Shown here piece after piece: positions 6,801 to 16,016 of a stretch of DNA of 42,690 nucleotides; the first letter of the stretch is position 1, and each line of letters opens with the position of its first letter. The stretch comes from Bacteroidetes bacterium UBA3022 (GTDB lineage: Bacteria > Bacteroidota > Bacteroidia > Chitinophagales > BACL12). The stretch is from assembly GCA_002346225.1 (NCBI GenBank), contig DDYY01000058.1, forward strand, positions 1 through 42,690. Reading direction: 5' to 3'. A model generated the notes under the pieces. That model was not told the origin of the DNA, searched no databases, and was given only the letters and a program-made list of their open reading frames with translations. The position numbers and the translations under genes are program-made.

Positions 6801-8211
6801 TTACCATTGCTTTTGTTCTTGCCTGCACCAGCGATTCATATAACATTTCCGCCATTAAACGGGCTCCGGCAGGTGTAAAGTGTGTGTAGTCGGGCATGGC
6901 CAGTGGCGGGTCAGACGCTACCCACGCCGGTATGGACTGCAAACCACCCATGGCTTCCAGTAAATCGTAGTAGGCAGCGCCCTGACTGATAGCCGCAGAG
7001 CGCAAGGCATCCCGCACATGCGATAACAAGGGATAACTTTCAAAGGTTGCTCCGATTTTGGTAGCCATGTCGGAAGGACCAATGACCAGGAAGGCCGCAC
7101 GGTCATATACCGACTGCATATAGCGTATCTGCGAACCGAACCACTTGCCGTAGTCGGTGCTTTGCTGTTCGTCTTTCATATAGGGCATTACATTCCCGCC
7201 GAACTGCATCCAAACCATCCCCACCTGCATGCGTGCATCGGATAGTGCTAACAGCGACTGACTGCTTTGCCGGAAAATGGTTCCGGAGCTTCCCCGCAAC
7301 GGTATGTTATCGACCCACACCCCTTGCTCCGATTCCAGCGAAATACCATGCACCATGGTACCCGGCACAGCGCGAAAGGTAAGCTGCACATCTGAAACCA
7401 ATTCCGGTAGCGATATGGTTTCCCACTGAACGCCTGAATCCAGGTCCCAGGTGAAAACGGCTGTTCCGACTTCCATGGTCAGCTGTCCTCCACCGGAAGG
7501 TGCATCGGTAAACACCACTACCCTGTTGAATTGCTTGGCCCTTGCATACAGACATGTGTTGGCTGTGATGGAGGCTGTCGCCGTCAGCAAAGTGTCGGCC
7601 CTTGTCGAGTCCGTTGCCCCTGAACCTATCACCGAAGTACTCAACAGATGTCCGAAGCGCACACCCTCCTGCCGTTCATCGCTGCCAAAAAGCGTTTGCT
7701 GTATCCATGGTCCGGTGGTAGTCACCGTAACACCGCCGGGTTTGGAGTAGCTCATGACCGGTATCCATCCCGGGCCATAACCACCATACTGACGTTGCCA
7801 TTTATCGCGTATGTAAGAGGTGAGTCGGTCGCTCTCAATCTGTGAATCGCCGTAATGCAGAATGTGCATCCGAAGGGGTTGTGTTGTATCGAGACGCAGA
7901 AAGCTATTGCGAAGCGCATCCATGGCGGCAGCATTCATTTCTATGGGTTGCAGGATTTCCCCGGGGACAATCAGTGATTCCTCCGTAGCTGCCGTGTCTG
8001 CCTGCCCATCCATGGTGGCCACCATATCCAGCATGGGCGTTATGTCGGCCAGCTCCTGACCGGCGGTGGAAAAAACCTCATCCAGACTTAAAAAATGGAT
8101 GCGAAAACCGGGGAAGACTTCCACCCCATTTTTAGGCATGACCCAGCTGATGAGCAACAAAGCTGCTGCAACGGAAAACAGAAAGAGACCAATTTTTTGC
8201 GGTGACATCAT
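6790..8211 (-). CDS. Membrane-anchored SGNH-like protein, second MBOAT partner
   Basis: A 473-residue protein with one N-terminal membrane anchor (residues about 6-25) and the rest outside the membrane. Block I is ILHYGDSQIESDR with Ser123, block II is likely LRGSSGT near 305-311, and block V is DYTHFT with Asp441 and His444. Block III reads FGGNVM (337-342), so the classical GxND is changed to GGNV, keeping the Asn. A beta-rich insertion of about 140 residues (about 170-310) separates blocks I and II and may bind glycan. Two ATG codons stand in tandem at the start (8211 and 8208). It is the first gene of the acylation operon. An unrelated GDSL esterase is possible, but the linkage argues for acyl transfer. 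Confidence 0.8.
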   Translation of the reverse strand: MMSPQKIGLFLFSVAAALLLISWVMPKNGVEVFPGFRIHFLSLDEVFSTAGQELADITPMLDMVATMDGQADTAATEESLIVPGEILQPIEMNAAAMDALRNSFLRLDTTQPLRMHILHYGDSQIESDRLTSYIRDKWQRQYGGYGPGWIPVMSYSKPGGVTVTTTGPWIQQTLFGSDERQEGVRFGHLLSTSVIGSGATDSTRADTLLTATASITANTCLYARAKQFNRVVVFTDAPSGGGQLTMEVGTAVFTWDLDSGVQWETISLPELVSDVQLTFRAVPGTMVHGISLESEQGVWVDNIPLRGSSGTIFRQSSQSLLALSDARMQVGMVWMQFGGNVMPYMKDEQQSTDYGKWFGSQIRYMQSVYDRAAFLVIGPSDMATKIGATFESYPLLSHVRDALRSAAISQGAAYYDLLEAMGGLQSIPAWVASDPPLAMPDYTHFTPAGARLMAEMLYESLVQARTKAMVNED

Positions 8212-8288
8212 TGCTCAGCGGAAAGATACTACCTTATTAAAAAGTGTGGGTGTTAATATTGATGCAGACTGCATTCGGCACCTGCAGT

Positions 8289-9008
8289 TCAAATGGCATC
8301 CCAGCGCTCCAGTTGTTTGACCACCACAGCCATATCTTTGGGCAAGGGCGATTCTACCATAAAGCTGCGTTGCTCCGTAGGATGTTCGAACTCCAGCAAA
8401 GTGGCATGCAGGGTCAGTCGGTTGATAAGGGGCTGCTCTTCTCCGCTGGATTTGTATTTCTTCTTGATCTCCGATAAAAAGAACTGCTCCTTCGCCGCAT
8501 ACAGCGCATCCACCATCAGTGGATTCCCCGCATAAGCCATGTGCACCCGAATCTGGTGACGTCGCCCTGTGAGCAGGCGTATGCGCAAAAGACTGTAGTG
8601 CCGGAAGGATGCTTCCACCTTGATCAATGTAACCGCAGGCTTACCGGCAGGATCAACCGTACTGATATTCTTATTGGGAAGCGCGAGAATGGGCACTTCA
8701 ATCTGGGCGGGATTTTCCAGAGGTGTACCCTGCACGATGGCGTAATACTCTTTCCGCACGGTTCTTTCCTCCCATTGCATATTCAGGTGCCGGTGTGCTT
8801 CGGCATTGCGGGCCATAACCAACAATCCACTGGTATCTCTGTCGATGCGATGCACCACCCAGAGTTTACCTTTCACCGGCTCCAATGTACTGCGTATATC
8901 GGGGAGTGCGTCTTTGGAACGATCGGGTAAAACAGGCACCCCCGATGGCTTGTCTACCACCAAATAATCATCATCCTCGTAAATGACCTGTATTCCCGAT
9001 TTACTCAT
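8289..9008 (-). CDS. RluA-family pseudouridine synthase
   Basis: The 239-residue cytosolic protein should isomerise uridine to pseudouridine in rRNA or tRNA. The catalytic motif HRIDRDTSGLLVMA is intact, with the Asp of the RxD triad. Other family marks are the opening YEDDDYLVVDKPSGVPV and the later GRRHQIRVHMAYAGNPLMVD. There is no N-terminal S4 domain, so it belongs to the short RluA/TruC-like branch. The target base cannot be assigned from sequence alone. It stands between the acylation operon and the propeller gene, all on the minus strand but with gaps of 77 and 132 bp, so probably a separate transcript. Confidence 0.93.
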   Translation of the reverse strand: MSKSGIQVIYEDDDYLVVDKPSGVPVLPDRSKDALPDIRSTLEPVKGKLWVVHRIDRDTSGLLVMARNAEAHRHLNMQWEERTVRKEYYAIVQGTPLENPAQIEVPILALPNKNISTVDPAGKPAVTLIKVEASFRHYSLLRIRLLTGRRHQIRVHMAYAGNPLMVDALYAAKEQFFLSEIKKKYKSSGEEQPLINRLTLHATLLEFEHPTEQRSFMVESPLPKDMAVVVKQLERWDAI

Positions 9009-9116
9009 TGCAGCGCTAAGGTAAGCAGTATAAGGGTTTCCTGAAAAAGCGAATCATGACTGCCCCGGAAGGTGGCAACAAGGGATTACGGCAGCAATCC
9101 AATGCTGAACCTGATA

Positions 9117-9133
9117 CATGGAGATGCTCCATG
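9117..9133 (-). terminator. Possible hairpin after the propeller gene
   Basis: The bases CATGGAG, loop ATG, CTCCATG form a perfect 7-bp stem that begins 8 bases after the stop at 9141. There is no clear U-tract, so termination is only a suggestion. Confidence 0.35.
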
Positions 9134-9140
9134 CACGCGC

Positions 9141-10919
9141 TTACTGGTGGATCAACATGGTACAGCCCGCACTTTGATCACCCACCCAATTCAAATAGTA
9201 AATACCGGGAGCCAACCCTTCTGTATCCAGCAGCATGGTTGCACCATCAACCCTCCAAGTGTTGCACAATTGACCATGTGCATTCGTTAAAAAAATATGA
9301 TGGGGTCTGTTGCCGCCTGCATCCATGGCGATTTGTATAAACTGTTGGAAAGGATTGGGATAAATATGAATGGAGCTGTTCCTGTCAGTTATCGCGACGG
9401 CCACATCGTCCACCAGGTTATTGCAATCGTCATCCAGACCATTCTCCAGCTCGGGCATACCGGGGTGGATGTCCATATTAGTATCATCACAATCCGTGTT
9501 ATCCGCTACAAATCCGGGAAGGCCATTGCAATTAAGGGAGGGCCTGTCGGGGTTACCGTAACCATCACCATCTGCATCTTCAAAGAATCCGGTGGCAGTA
9601 CAACCCAGCTTAACGAGATAAAAATCGTAACCGCCCTGATTGGGAACCGTTTTGTTACCTGAAATTCCCGATGATGACTGGCCACCAATTACCACACCGC
9701 CATCGCGCGTTTGATTGATGCCGCGCACCACATCATCGCCATCGCCACCAATAGACAATTGCCAGTCAATGTCACCGCTTTCGTTGAGCTGAATGGCCCA
9801 GAAATCCCAAAGCCCATAACTTACCATCTCCTTATCGCCATCATTTTCCGAGAGGGACGAACCACCCAGGAAATAATATCCGGCAGGGTCCTGCAACACA
9901 TACTCCAGGCGGTCGCCGCTGGCTCCACCAATATTGTTTTGCCATTCAATTTCGCCTGCGGCAGACAGCTTCACTGCCCAGTAGTCCTGAGCGCCCCATG
10001 CGGGTTCTGTTTTATCCCCCGACACGGGAGAGGTGGAAAATCCTCCAAGAAAATAACCCCCATCGATGGTCTGGATGATACTGAATTGCTCATCTTCACT
10101 CACACCACCGATGTTATTATCCCATTCAATATTACCCGAAGCATCGAGTTTAACTACCCAGTAATCTTCCTCCCCAAAAACATCTTCCGATTTATCACCC
10201 CCCATCGGCGAGTCAGTCGTTCCGCCCACAATGTAACCACCATCGGCCGTTTGCTGAATGCCATGCAGCCTGTCATCGCCATATCCTTCCAGCGCGTTCT
10301 GCCATTCTATGTTGCCCAGACTATCAATTTTGATAATCCAGTAATCCATATTGCCATAATTGGGTTCCGTCTTATTTCCTGTTGCACCCGATGCAGTGAA
10401 ACACCCCAAAACATAGCCGCCGTCGGCAGTGTTATCAAAGGCGAACAGATAGTCGTCTTCGGAACCTCCATAAGCTTTCTGCCACTCGATATCACCGGAG
10501 GGATCCAGTTTCAGCAGCCAGCAATCTCTTCCTCCAAAAGTAGGAACCGTTTTATCGTACGATACGTCCGACTTACTCCAGCCGCCACATATATATCCCA
10601 GATCGGGCGTTTGCTGAATAAAGTAACATTGATCTGCTGCATCGCCACCAATGGTATTCTGCCATTCTATAGCTCCGAAGGCGTCGACTTTTATGATCCA
10701 GAAATCGACAGTACCCATGTTCATCTCTGTCTTATCACCCGATATTCCCGAATAAGAAAATCCGCCTGTTATAATTCCGCCATCGGCTGTTTCTTCCATG
10801 CTTCTGAGCTCATCCCAGCTATCGCCGCCAACATTCAATTGCCATATAATTTCAGGGACCTGAGCACTCACTACTGCCTGGCAGATGAGTAGCAAAAAAA
10901 CAGGGAGTGTTGATTTCAT
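9141..10919 (-). CDS. T9SS-sorted seven-repeat beta-propeller protein
   Basis: A 592-residue secreted protein. A signal peptide (cut near residue 20, after VSAQ) is followed by seven repeats that start at residue 31. The first six are exactly 60 residues and the seventh stops after 50. The repeat reads GGxxxD-(8)-QTxDGGYIxGG-(9)-GDKTE-(6)-DYWIIKLDxxGxIEWQNxI. The missing last strand of repeat 7 is supplied by residues 21-30 (EIIWQLNV), the classical velcro closure of a seven-bladed propeller. Residues 440-490 carry a Cys/Asp-rich MopE-like motif (TDCDD, DDDCNN), possibly calcium-binding. The end, from IHIYPNPF, is a T9SS type A sorting domain. It is likely a surface or released protein of unknown ligand. 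Confidence 0.9.
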   Translation of the reverse strand: MKSTLPVFLLLICQAVVSAQVPEIIWQLNVGGDSWDELRSMEETADGGIITGGFSYSGISGDKTEMNMGTVDFWIIKVDAFGAIEWQNTIGGDAADQCYFIQQTPDLGYICGGWSKSDVSYDKTVPTFGGRDCWLLKLDPSGDIEWQKAYGGSEDDYLFAFDNTADGGYVLGCFTASGATGNKTEPNYGNMDYWIIKIDSLGNIEWQNALEGYGDDRLHGIQQTADGGYIVGGTTDSPMGGDKSEDVFGEEDYWVVKLDASGNIEWDNNIGGVSEDEQFSIIQTIDGGYFLGGFSTSPVSGDKTEPAWGAQDYWAVKLSAAGEIEWQNNIGGASGDRLEYVLQDPAGYYFLGGSSLSENDGDKEMVSYGLWDFWAIQLNESGDIDWQLSIGGDGDDVVRGINQTRDGGVVIGGQSSSGISGNKTVPNQGGYDFYLVKLGCTATGFFEDADGDGYGNPDRPSLNCNGLPGFVADNTDCDDTNMDIHPGMPELENGLDDDCNNLVDDVAVAITDRNSSIHIYPNPFQQFIQIAMDAGGNRPHHIFLTNAHGQLCNTWRVDGATMLLDTEGLAPGIYYLNWVGDQSAGCTMLIHQ

Positions 10920-11006
10920 ATTTTTCTTGCGTTTAAAAAAAGATACATTGCAAGCTCAAAATGCATGTAAGCATCTGGTACAGTCATTCTGATTAAGCAC
11001 AAGATA

Positions 11007-11801
11007 ATGAGAAAAAAGCTATATATCATCATTTTTGGCACCTCTACTAAAGCCGGCAGGTACTTCGACCTTTTGCTGCTTTGGGTGATTATTGCCAGCG
11101 TCATACTGGTGATGGTAGAGAGTGTGCAGCAGGTAGAAGACGAATACACCCAAATATTACATATCCTGGAATGGATATTCACTATCCTGTTCACGCTGGA
11201 ATACGTGCTGCGCATTTACACTCACCCCAAACCGCTTCAATACATTTTCTCCTTCTGGGGAGTGATCGATTTATTGTCCATTCTTCCCGCCTACCTGAGC
11301 CTCATATTAAAGGGCACACATTTCCTGACCATGATCAGGATTCTTCGGCTGGCGCGCATTTTCAGAATCATGAAACTGGGCCGCTACTTCAGCGAGTCGG
11401 TGGAGCTGGGTAAAGCCCTCAAGGCGAGTTCCTACAAAATCACTGTTTTTCTGATGGCGGTAGTACTTGTGGTGGTAACACTCGGATCAGTGATGTATGT
11501 GGTGGAAGGGGGTAACAATGGCTTTCACAGCATACCCCAAAGTATCTACTGGGCTATCATCACCATCACTACGGTGGGCTACGGCGATATTGTGCCGGTT
11601 ACTTCGCTGGGAAAGTTTGTGGCTTCGGTCATCATGATCATCGGTTATGCCATCATTGCGGTACCCACGGGAATTATTACCGCCGAGATTACGCGCAACC
11701 AACAGGAACCCCTGAAAGAGTGCGCTTCCTGCCATAAGGTGATTCGCGATACGCAGGCCAGATTCTGTCCGGCTTGCGGGGAGGCTGTTAAAGAAGCCTA
11801 A
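11007..11801 (+). CDS. Voltage-gated potassium channel subunit with C-terminal zinc ribbon
   Basis: A 264-residue inner-membrane ion channel of the six-helix Kv type. The voltage-sensor helix S4 is seen at 109-126 (RILRLARIFRIMKLGR), with regularly spaced Arg/Lys residues. The pore carries the full potassium selectivity filter TTVGYGD (188-194). After S6 (about 205-225) the short cytoplasmic tail holds C239-x2-C242 and C254-x2-C257, a zinc-ribbon pattern in place of the usual RCK/cNMP domain. The gene stands alone: 87 bp after the divergent propeller gene and 58 bp before the DUF2723 gene. The channel identity is firm. A metal or redox role of the tail is inference. Confidence 0.93.
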   Translation: MRKKLYIIIFGTSTKAGRYFDLLLLWVIIASVILVMVESVQQVEDEYTQILHILEWIFTILFTLEYVLRIYTHPKPLQYIFSFWGVIDLLSILPAYLSLILKGTHFLTMIRILRLARIFRIMKLGRYFSESVELGKALKASSYKITVFLMAVVLVVVTLGSVMYVVEGGNNGFHSIPQSIYWAIITITTVGYGDIVPVTSLGKFVASVIMIIGYAIIAVPTGIITAEITRNQQEPLKECASCHKVIRDTQARFCPACGEAVKEA

Positions 11802-11809
11802 AGTCCATT

Positions 11810-11837
11810 TTGGTAAGGACTGAATCATGTATCTTTA
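11810..11837 (+). promoter_or_regulatory. Probable promoter of the DUF2723 gene
   Basis: TTG at 11810-11812, 17 bases, then TATCTTTA at 11830-11837. The second box matches the Bacteroidota -7 consensus TAnnTTTG in 7 of 8 positions counting the two free ones. The predicted start of RNA lies about 17 bases before the ATG at 11860. Confidence 0.4.
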
Positions 11838-11859
11838 GGCCTTCAAAAAAACAGACAGG

Positions 11860-14800
11860 ATGTCAGCATTCAAGAAGGCCAATAACATTACCGGATGGAT
11901 CATATGGCTCATTGCCACAGCAGTATACCTGCTTACCATGGAAGCAAGTGCCAGTTGGTGGGACTGTGGTGAGTTCATTGCCGCGACCTATAAGCTGCAG
12001 GTAGTGCACCCTCCTGGAGCGCCCATCTTCCTCATGGTAGGTAGAATTTTCACCTTATTTGCCAGCTCTGCGGAGCAGATTCCGGTAACTACCAATATCT
12101 TCTCGGCGCTTTCTACATCGTTTACTGTCTTATTCTGTTTTTGGATCATTACCCGCCTGGCCCGCAAAATGGTGGCCGGGAAAGCAACACCCGATACCAC
12201 CCAAACCATTCTTATTATTGGCAGCGGTATTGTCGGTGCACTCACCTGTACCTTCCTGGACTCTATATGGTTTAGCGCGGTAGAAAGTGAAGTGTACGCA
12301 TTGGCTACCTTCTTCTTCGCCCTTATTTTCTGGGCGATGATTAAGTGGGAGGAGATGGCGGACTCACCACGTGGTGACCGCTGGATCATCTTCATCTTCC
12401 TCATGCTCGGACTGTCCATGGGCGTTCACTTGCTCAGCTTGCTGGCGATTCCAGCCATAGGACTGATTTACTACTTTAGAAATTATACTTACACCAGGAA
12501 AGGGCTTTGGGCTGCCATCGGCATCAATCTGGCTATTCTGGTATTTGTGCTGTTTGGTGTGCTGGATAAGTTCATCGCCATCGCTGCAGCCTTCGACCGC
12601 GCCCTCATCGGAGTGGGCATGGGAACGGGTATCATAGTGTTTTCTGCGCTGGTGATAGGCATAACCGTATGGCTTATCCGCTGGGCTATTATCAAGAACA
12701 AACGCATGGTGTATATCGGTTCCATGTCGTTTGCGATGATGATGATCGGATTGTCATCCTATGCCATGGTATTGATTCGCGCCAACGCGGAGCCGCCCAT
12801 CAACATGAACGGCATCAACGATGTGCATAGCTTCCTCTCCTACTTGAAACGCGAGCAGTACGGAAGTCGCGACCTGGTGTACGGTCCTTACTGGACTGCC
12901 CAGCCGTTCAACGTAGAATACGGTAAAACCAAATGGGGAAGAGCACCCGGAGGCAAAGAGTACATCCCCATCGGTAAAGACTATAAACTGATTTACGACA
13001 TTCCTGAGTCGCAAATGGCGGCTTACGGCATTCCTCCTCAGCAAATACCCATCATCAAAGGCAGAAACAAACAAGTGTTGTTCCCACGTATGGGAAGTCT
13101 TGAAGGTCGCCATGCCGGATTGTACTACAATTTTGCCGGTGTACCGCAAGGACAGGAAAGCAATTACATACCCAGCTATGGAACCAACCTCAACTACTTC
13201 TTTACCTATCAGCTGGGGCACATGTACTGGCGTTATTTCATGTGGAATTTCAGCGGAAGACAAAACGATACGCAAGGCTTCTATGCCGAGGGCATGAAGG
13301 ATGGTAACTGGATAACAGGTATCAGCCTGATTGATAAAGCAAAAAATCCCAACATAGATCAGCTTCCTGATAGCCAGCTAAGTCTGAAATCAAGAAATAC
13401 CTTCTACCTCATTCCATTTATTCTGGGCGTGCTGGGTATGGTATACCATATGCGGCGCGACTGGAAGGGATTCCTGGTAGTATTTATGTTCTTTTTCTTC
13501 ATGGGTGTGATGAACCTCGTGAACAGCAACCAGCCACCAATTGAACCCAGGGAACGCGACTATGCGCTCGTAGGTGCATTTTTCGCATTTGCCATCTGGG
13601 TAGGCATGGGCGTGCTGGCCATTTTTGAACTGGCCAAGGCCGAACGCAAACAACAAACCGAGACATTATTGTACACCGGAATTGTGCTGATACTTTTCTT
13701 CATCACAGGTCTCACCATGTACGATTTCGATAGCTTTATCGGTATTCTGATATTTTCTTTTATAGGTATCAGTCTCTTCACGGCACTGGTTTTAGGTGCG
13801 CGGATGCTAACAGGCAAGTGGAGTTCAGCTGCTGTTTTTTCAGTATTGCTCGGGCTTTCTGCTCCCCTGCTGATGGGTGCTCAGGGCTGGGATGACCACG
13901 ATCGTTCCAACCGCACCATGGCACGCGATTTTGCCCGCAACTACCTCGAAAGCTGTCCGCCAAATGCGATATTGTTTACGCAGGGCGATAACGATACTTA
14001 TCCGCTGTGGTACGCACAGGAAGTGGAAGGTATCAGAACAGATGTAAGAATCATTAACCTGAGTTTGCTGGGTGTCGACTGGTACATCAACCACCTTCGC
14101 CATGCGACCAATGATGCCGGAAGGATAGACCTGATTATTCCGCAGGATAAGCTCATTGGCGATAAGCGGAATTCTATACGATACAGCGAGAACAGCAAGT
14201 TCAGAAACCGCACACTCGAGTTGAAGGATATGGTGCAGTTCATGGCTTCCGATAATAACGAAGCAATGGAAAACGGCAACAATTTTATTCCCTCGCTGAA
14301 AGTGAAAGTTACGGTAGACTCCAATGCAGTGGTGAGCAATAATATTGTTCCGCAGCTGATTGCAGGTAACGTGGCACCGCAGCTGACCTTTGACCTCAAG
14401 AAGAGCACCTTGCTCAAAAATGACTTGATGACACTGGATATTGTTGCACAAAACATCAACAAAAGACCCATATGTTTTGCGATAACTGTTTCACCCGATT
14501 CCTTCATGGGACTGGAGAAATATTTCATGCAAACAGGTATGGTATACCGCCTCACGCCAACAGAAGTGAACGGCAGCGGATACAATAAAGGTATGGACGA
14601 GCAAATCAGCTATGACCTGCTGATTACAGGTGATCGTCAGTTTACTTTTGGAGGATTGGAATTGGGCAATGAGATGAATCTGGAACCCAGTTCTCTCGGC
14701 TCTGCTATAACTGCCAAATACGTGCTGTACCAGCAACTAGCCGCCAACCTGACACAAAGCATGCTGGATTTCGATGCCCAGATACGCATGTTGCAGGCTG

Positions 14801-15267
14801 ACTCTACCAACAACGGTTTCCAGGAAGTCGCTGCAGGTCTGAAGGAAGAAGCCAATACCAAGAAGCAAATGGCAGTCGCCGTGCTGGATAAAATGATAGA
14901 CTTGTTCCCTGCCAATGCACTCCCTTACGATTATAATATGGTGAATGCAGCCAGCTACTATCAGCTGCTGGGAGAGAACGAAAAAGCACTGGCAATCGTT
15001 AATCCGCTTTCATCCATTGCACTGGATGACCTTAGGTATTATTACTATCTGTACAATAAACCGGATGACGGTTACATCGCTCGTCAGCAATATGCCGGCG
15101 ACCAACGTGATGCCGAACGCTGTCTGGCTTCCCTGATCAATATCGCCAGGAAATCAGGTGATACCACATTGGCAGAAAGCATCGAAGCCGGATGGAACAT
15201 GTTGCGAACAGAGTATAAAATAGCAGGCAATGCCGGACAACAGGCCGTCCCCCCGCAAGCACCTTAA
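11860..15267 (+). CDS. DUF2723 giant membrane protein, putative protein O-mannosyltransferase-like GT-C enzyme
   Basis: At 1135 residues this is the largest gene. The first 600-650 residues hold many membrane helices, and the N-terminal loop has an acidic pair in WWDCGEFIA (Asp35, Glu38) followed by HPPGAPIF. This is the pattern of GT-C glycosyltransferases using polyprenyl-phosphate sugars, and database annotation often calls the family protein O-mannosyltransferase-like. From about 660 the protein is outside the membrane, with a DDHDRSNRTMARDFARNYLES segment and a QGDNDTYPLWY motif typical of the family. The last 250 residues look helical and TPR-like. It probably acts in the inner membrane, glycosylating exported proteins or glycans. 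Its end overlaps rlmB by 38 bp. Family assignment is firm, the exact reaction is inferred. Confidence 0.88.
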   Translation: MSAFKKANNITGWIIWLIATAVYLLTMEASASWWDCGEFIAATYKLQVVHPPGAPIFLMVGRIFTLFASSAEQIPVTTNIFSALSTSFTVLFCFWIITRLARKMVAGKATPDTTQTILIIGSGIVGALTCTFLDSIWFSAVESEVYALATFFFALIFWAMIKWEEMADSPRGDRWIIFIFLMLGLSMGVHLLSLLAIPAIGLIYYFRNYTYTRKGLWAAIGINLAILVFVLFGVLDKFIAIAAAFDRALIGVGMGTGIIVFSALVIGITVWLIRWAIIKNKRMVYIGSMSFAMMMIGLSSYAMVLIRANAEPPINMNGINDVHSFLSYLKREQYGSRDLVYGPYWTAQPFNVEYGKTKWGRAPGGKEYIPIGKDYKLIYDIPESQMAAYGIPPQQIPIIKGRNKQVLFPRMGSLEGRHAGLYYNFAGVPQGQESNYIPSYGTNLNYFFTYQLGHMYWRYFMWNFSGRQNDTQGFYAEGMKDGNWITGISLIDKAKNPNIDQLPDSQLSLKSRNTFYLIPFILGVLGMVYHMRRDWKGFLVVFMFFFFMGVMNLVNSNQPPIEPRERDYALVGAFFAFAIWVGMGVLAIFELAKAERKQQTETLLYTGIVLILFFITGLTMYDFDSFIGILIFSFIGISLFTALVLGARMLTGKWSSAAVFSVLLGLSAPLLMGAQGWDDHDRSNRTMARDFARNYLESCPPNAILFTQGDNDTYPLWYAQEVEGIRTDVRIINLSLLGVDWYINHLRHATNDAGRIDLIIPQDKLIGDKRNSIRYSENSKFRNRTLELKDMVQFMASDNNEAMENGNNFIPSLKVKVTVDSNAVVSNNIVPQLIAGNVAPQLTFDLKKSTLLKNDLMTLDIVAQNINKRPICFAITVSPDSFMGLEKYFMQTGMVYRLTPTEVNGSGYNKGMDEQISYDLLITGDRQFTFGGLELGNEMNLEPSSLGSAITAKYVLYQQLAANLTQSMLDFDAQIRMLQADSTNNGFQEVAAGLKEEANTKKQMAVAVLDKMIDLFPANALPYDYNMVNAASYYQLLGENEKALAIVNPLSSIALDDLRYYYYLYNKPDDGYIARQQYAGDQRDAERCLASLINIARKSGDTTLAESIEAGWNMLRTEYKIAGNAGQQAVPPQAP

Positions 15268-16006
15268 ACGGCGCTCTTACGAAAACCTCGTATTTGGCCG
15301 ACAGCCTGTAGTGGAATTACTGCAGAGCGATAAGGAGGTGGAACAGGTATTGTTGCAGGCTGCCAGCACCGGAGAGGCCATAAGTGCCATTCGGAAAATC
15401 TGCAGCGAGAAGGATATTCCGGTAAAGACCGTTCCGCCGGAAAAACTCAGCCGCCTTACTGGTGGCAACCACCAGGGTGTCATTGCTTTCACCAGCCCGG
15501 TGCGGTTTCAGCAACTCGAGGATATTGTACAGCACACTATAGAACAGGGTGAAGCCCCTCTTATATTGCTGCTCGACCACATCACCGACATGGGAAATTT
15601 CGGAGCCATCTGTCGCACCGCATGGGCGGCAGGAGTACACGCCATTGTCATTCCCACCTCGGGAGCGGCCCCGGTAAACGGCGACGCCATCAAGGCCAGT
15701 GCCGGTGCCTTGCAAATGCTGCCCGTGTGCAGGGTAGCCAGACTGGAAGATGCATTGGATTATCTCCGACTGAACGGATTGCTGATCATCGGAGCTGCTG
15801 CTGAAGGAAATACCACCCCTGCACAGACCGACTTTTCCATACCCTGCGCCATAGTCATGGGAAGTGAAGATGAAGGCATTAGTCCGGGCATTCGCCCCCA
15901 ACTAACTGCAACGGTAGCTATACCTATGCAACGCCCCTTCGACTCCTACAATGTATCGGTGGCTTGCGGCATGCTGCTGTACGAATGTATGCGGCAGCGG
16001 CAATAA
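15230..16006 (+). CDS. rlmB: 23S rRNA (guanosine-2'-O-)-methyltransferase RlmB, SpoU family
   Basis: The 258-residue enzyme places a 2'-O-methyl group on 23S rRNA (G2251 in E. coli numbering) using S-adenosylmethionine. The N-terminal substrate-binding domain starts with NLVFGRQPVVELL, and the SPOUT knot motifs follow: LDHITDMGNFGAICRTA, IVMGSEDEGISP and IPMQRPFDSYNVSVA. All are intact and the length is normal. The ATG at 15230 lies inside the DUF2723 gene, giving a 38-bp overlap in another frame; a later start would remove part of the N-terminal domain only if after residue 18, so a downstream non-ATG start cannot be excluded. A closely related TrmH-type tRNA methylase is the alternative. 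Confidence 0.92.
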   Translation: MPDNRPSPRKHLKRRSYENLVFGRQPVVELLQSDKEVEQVLLQAASTGEAISAIRKICSEKDIPVKTVPPEKLSRLTGGNHQGVIAFTSPVRFQQLEDIVQHTIEQGEAPLILLLDHITDMGNFGAICRTAWAAGVHAIVIPTSGAAPVNGDAIKASAGALQMLPVCRVARLEDALDYLRLNGLLIIGAAAEGNTTPAQTDFSIPCAIVMGSEDEGISPGIRPQLTATVAIPMQRPFDSYNVSVACGMLLYECMRQRQ

Positions 16007-16016
16007 TGCTTCCTTG

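Noticed and set aside
9711..10892. 393-residue open frame on the + strand
   Set aside because: It is antisense to the propeller gene; its length comes from the 180-bp periodicity of the repeats.
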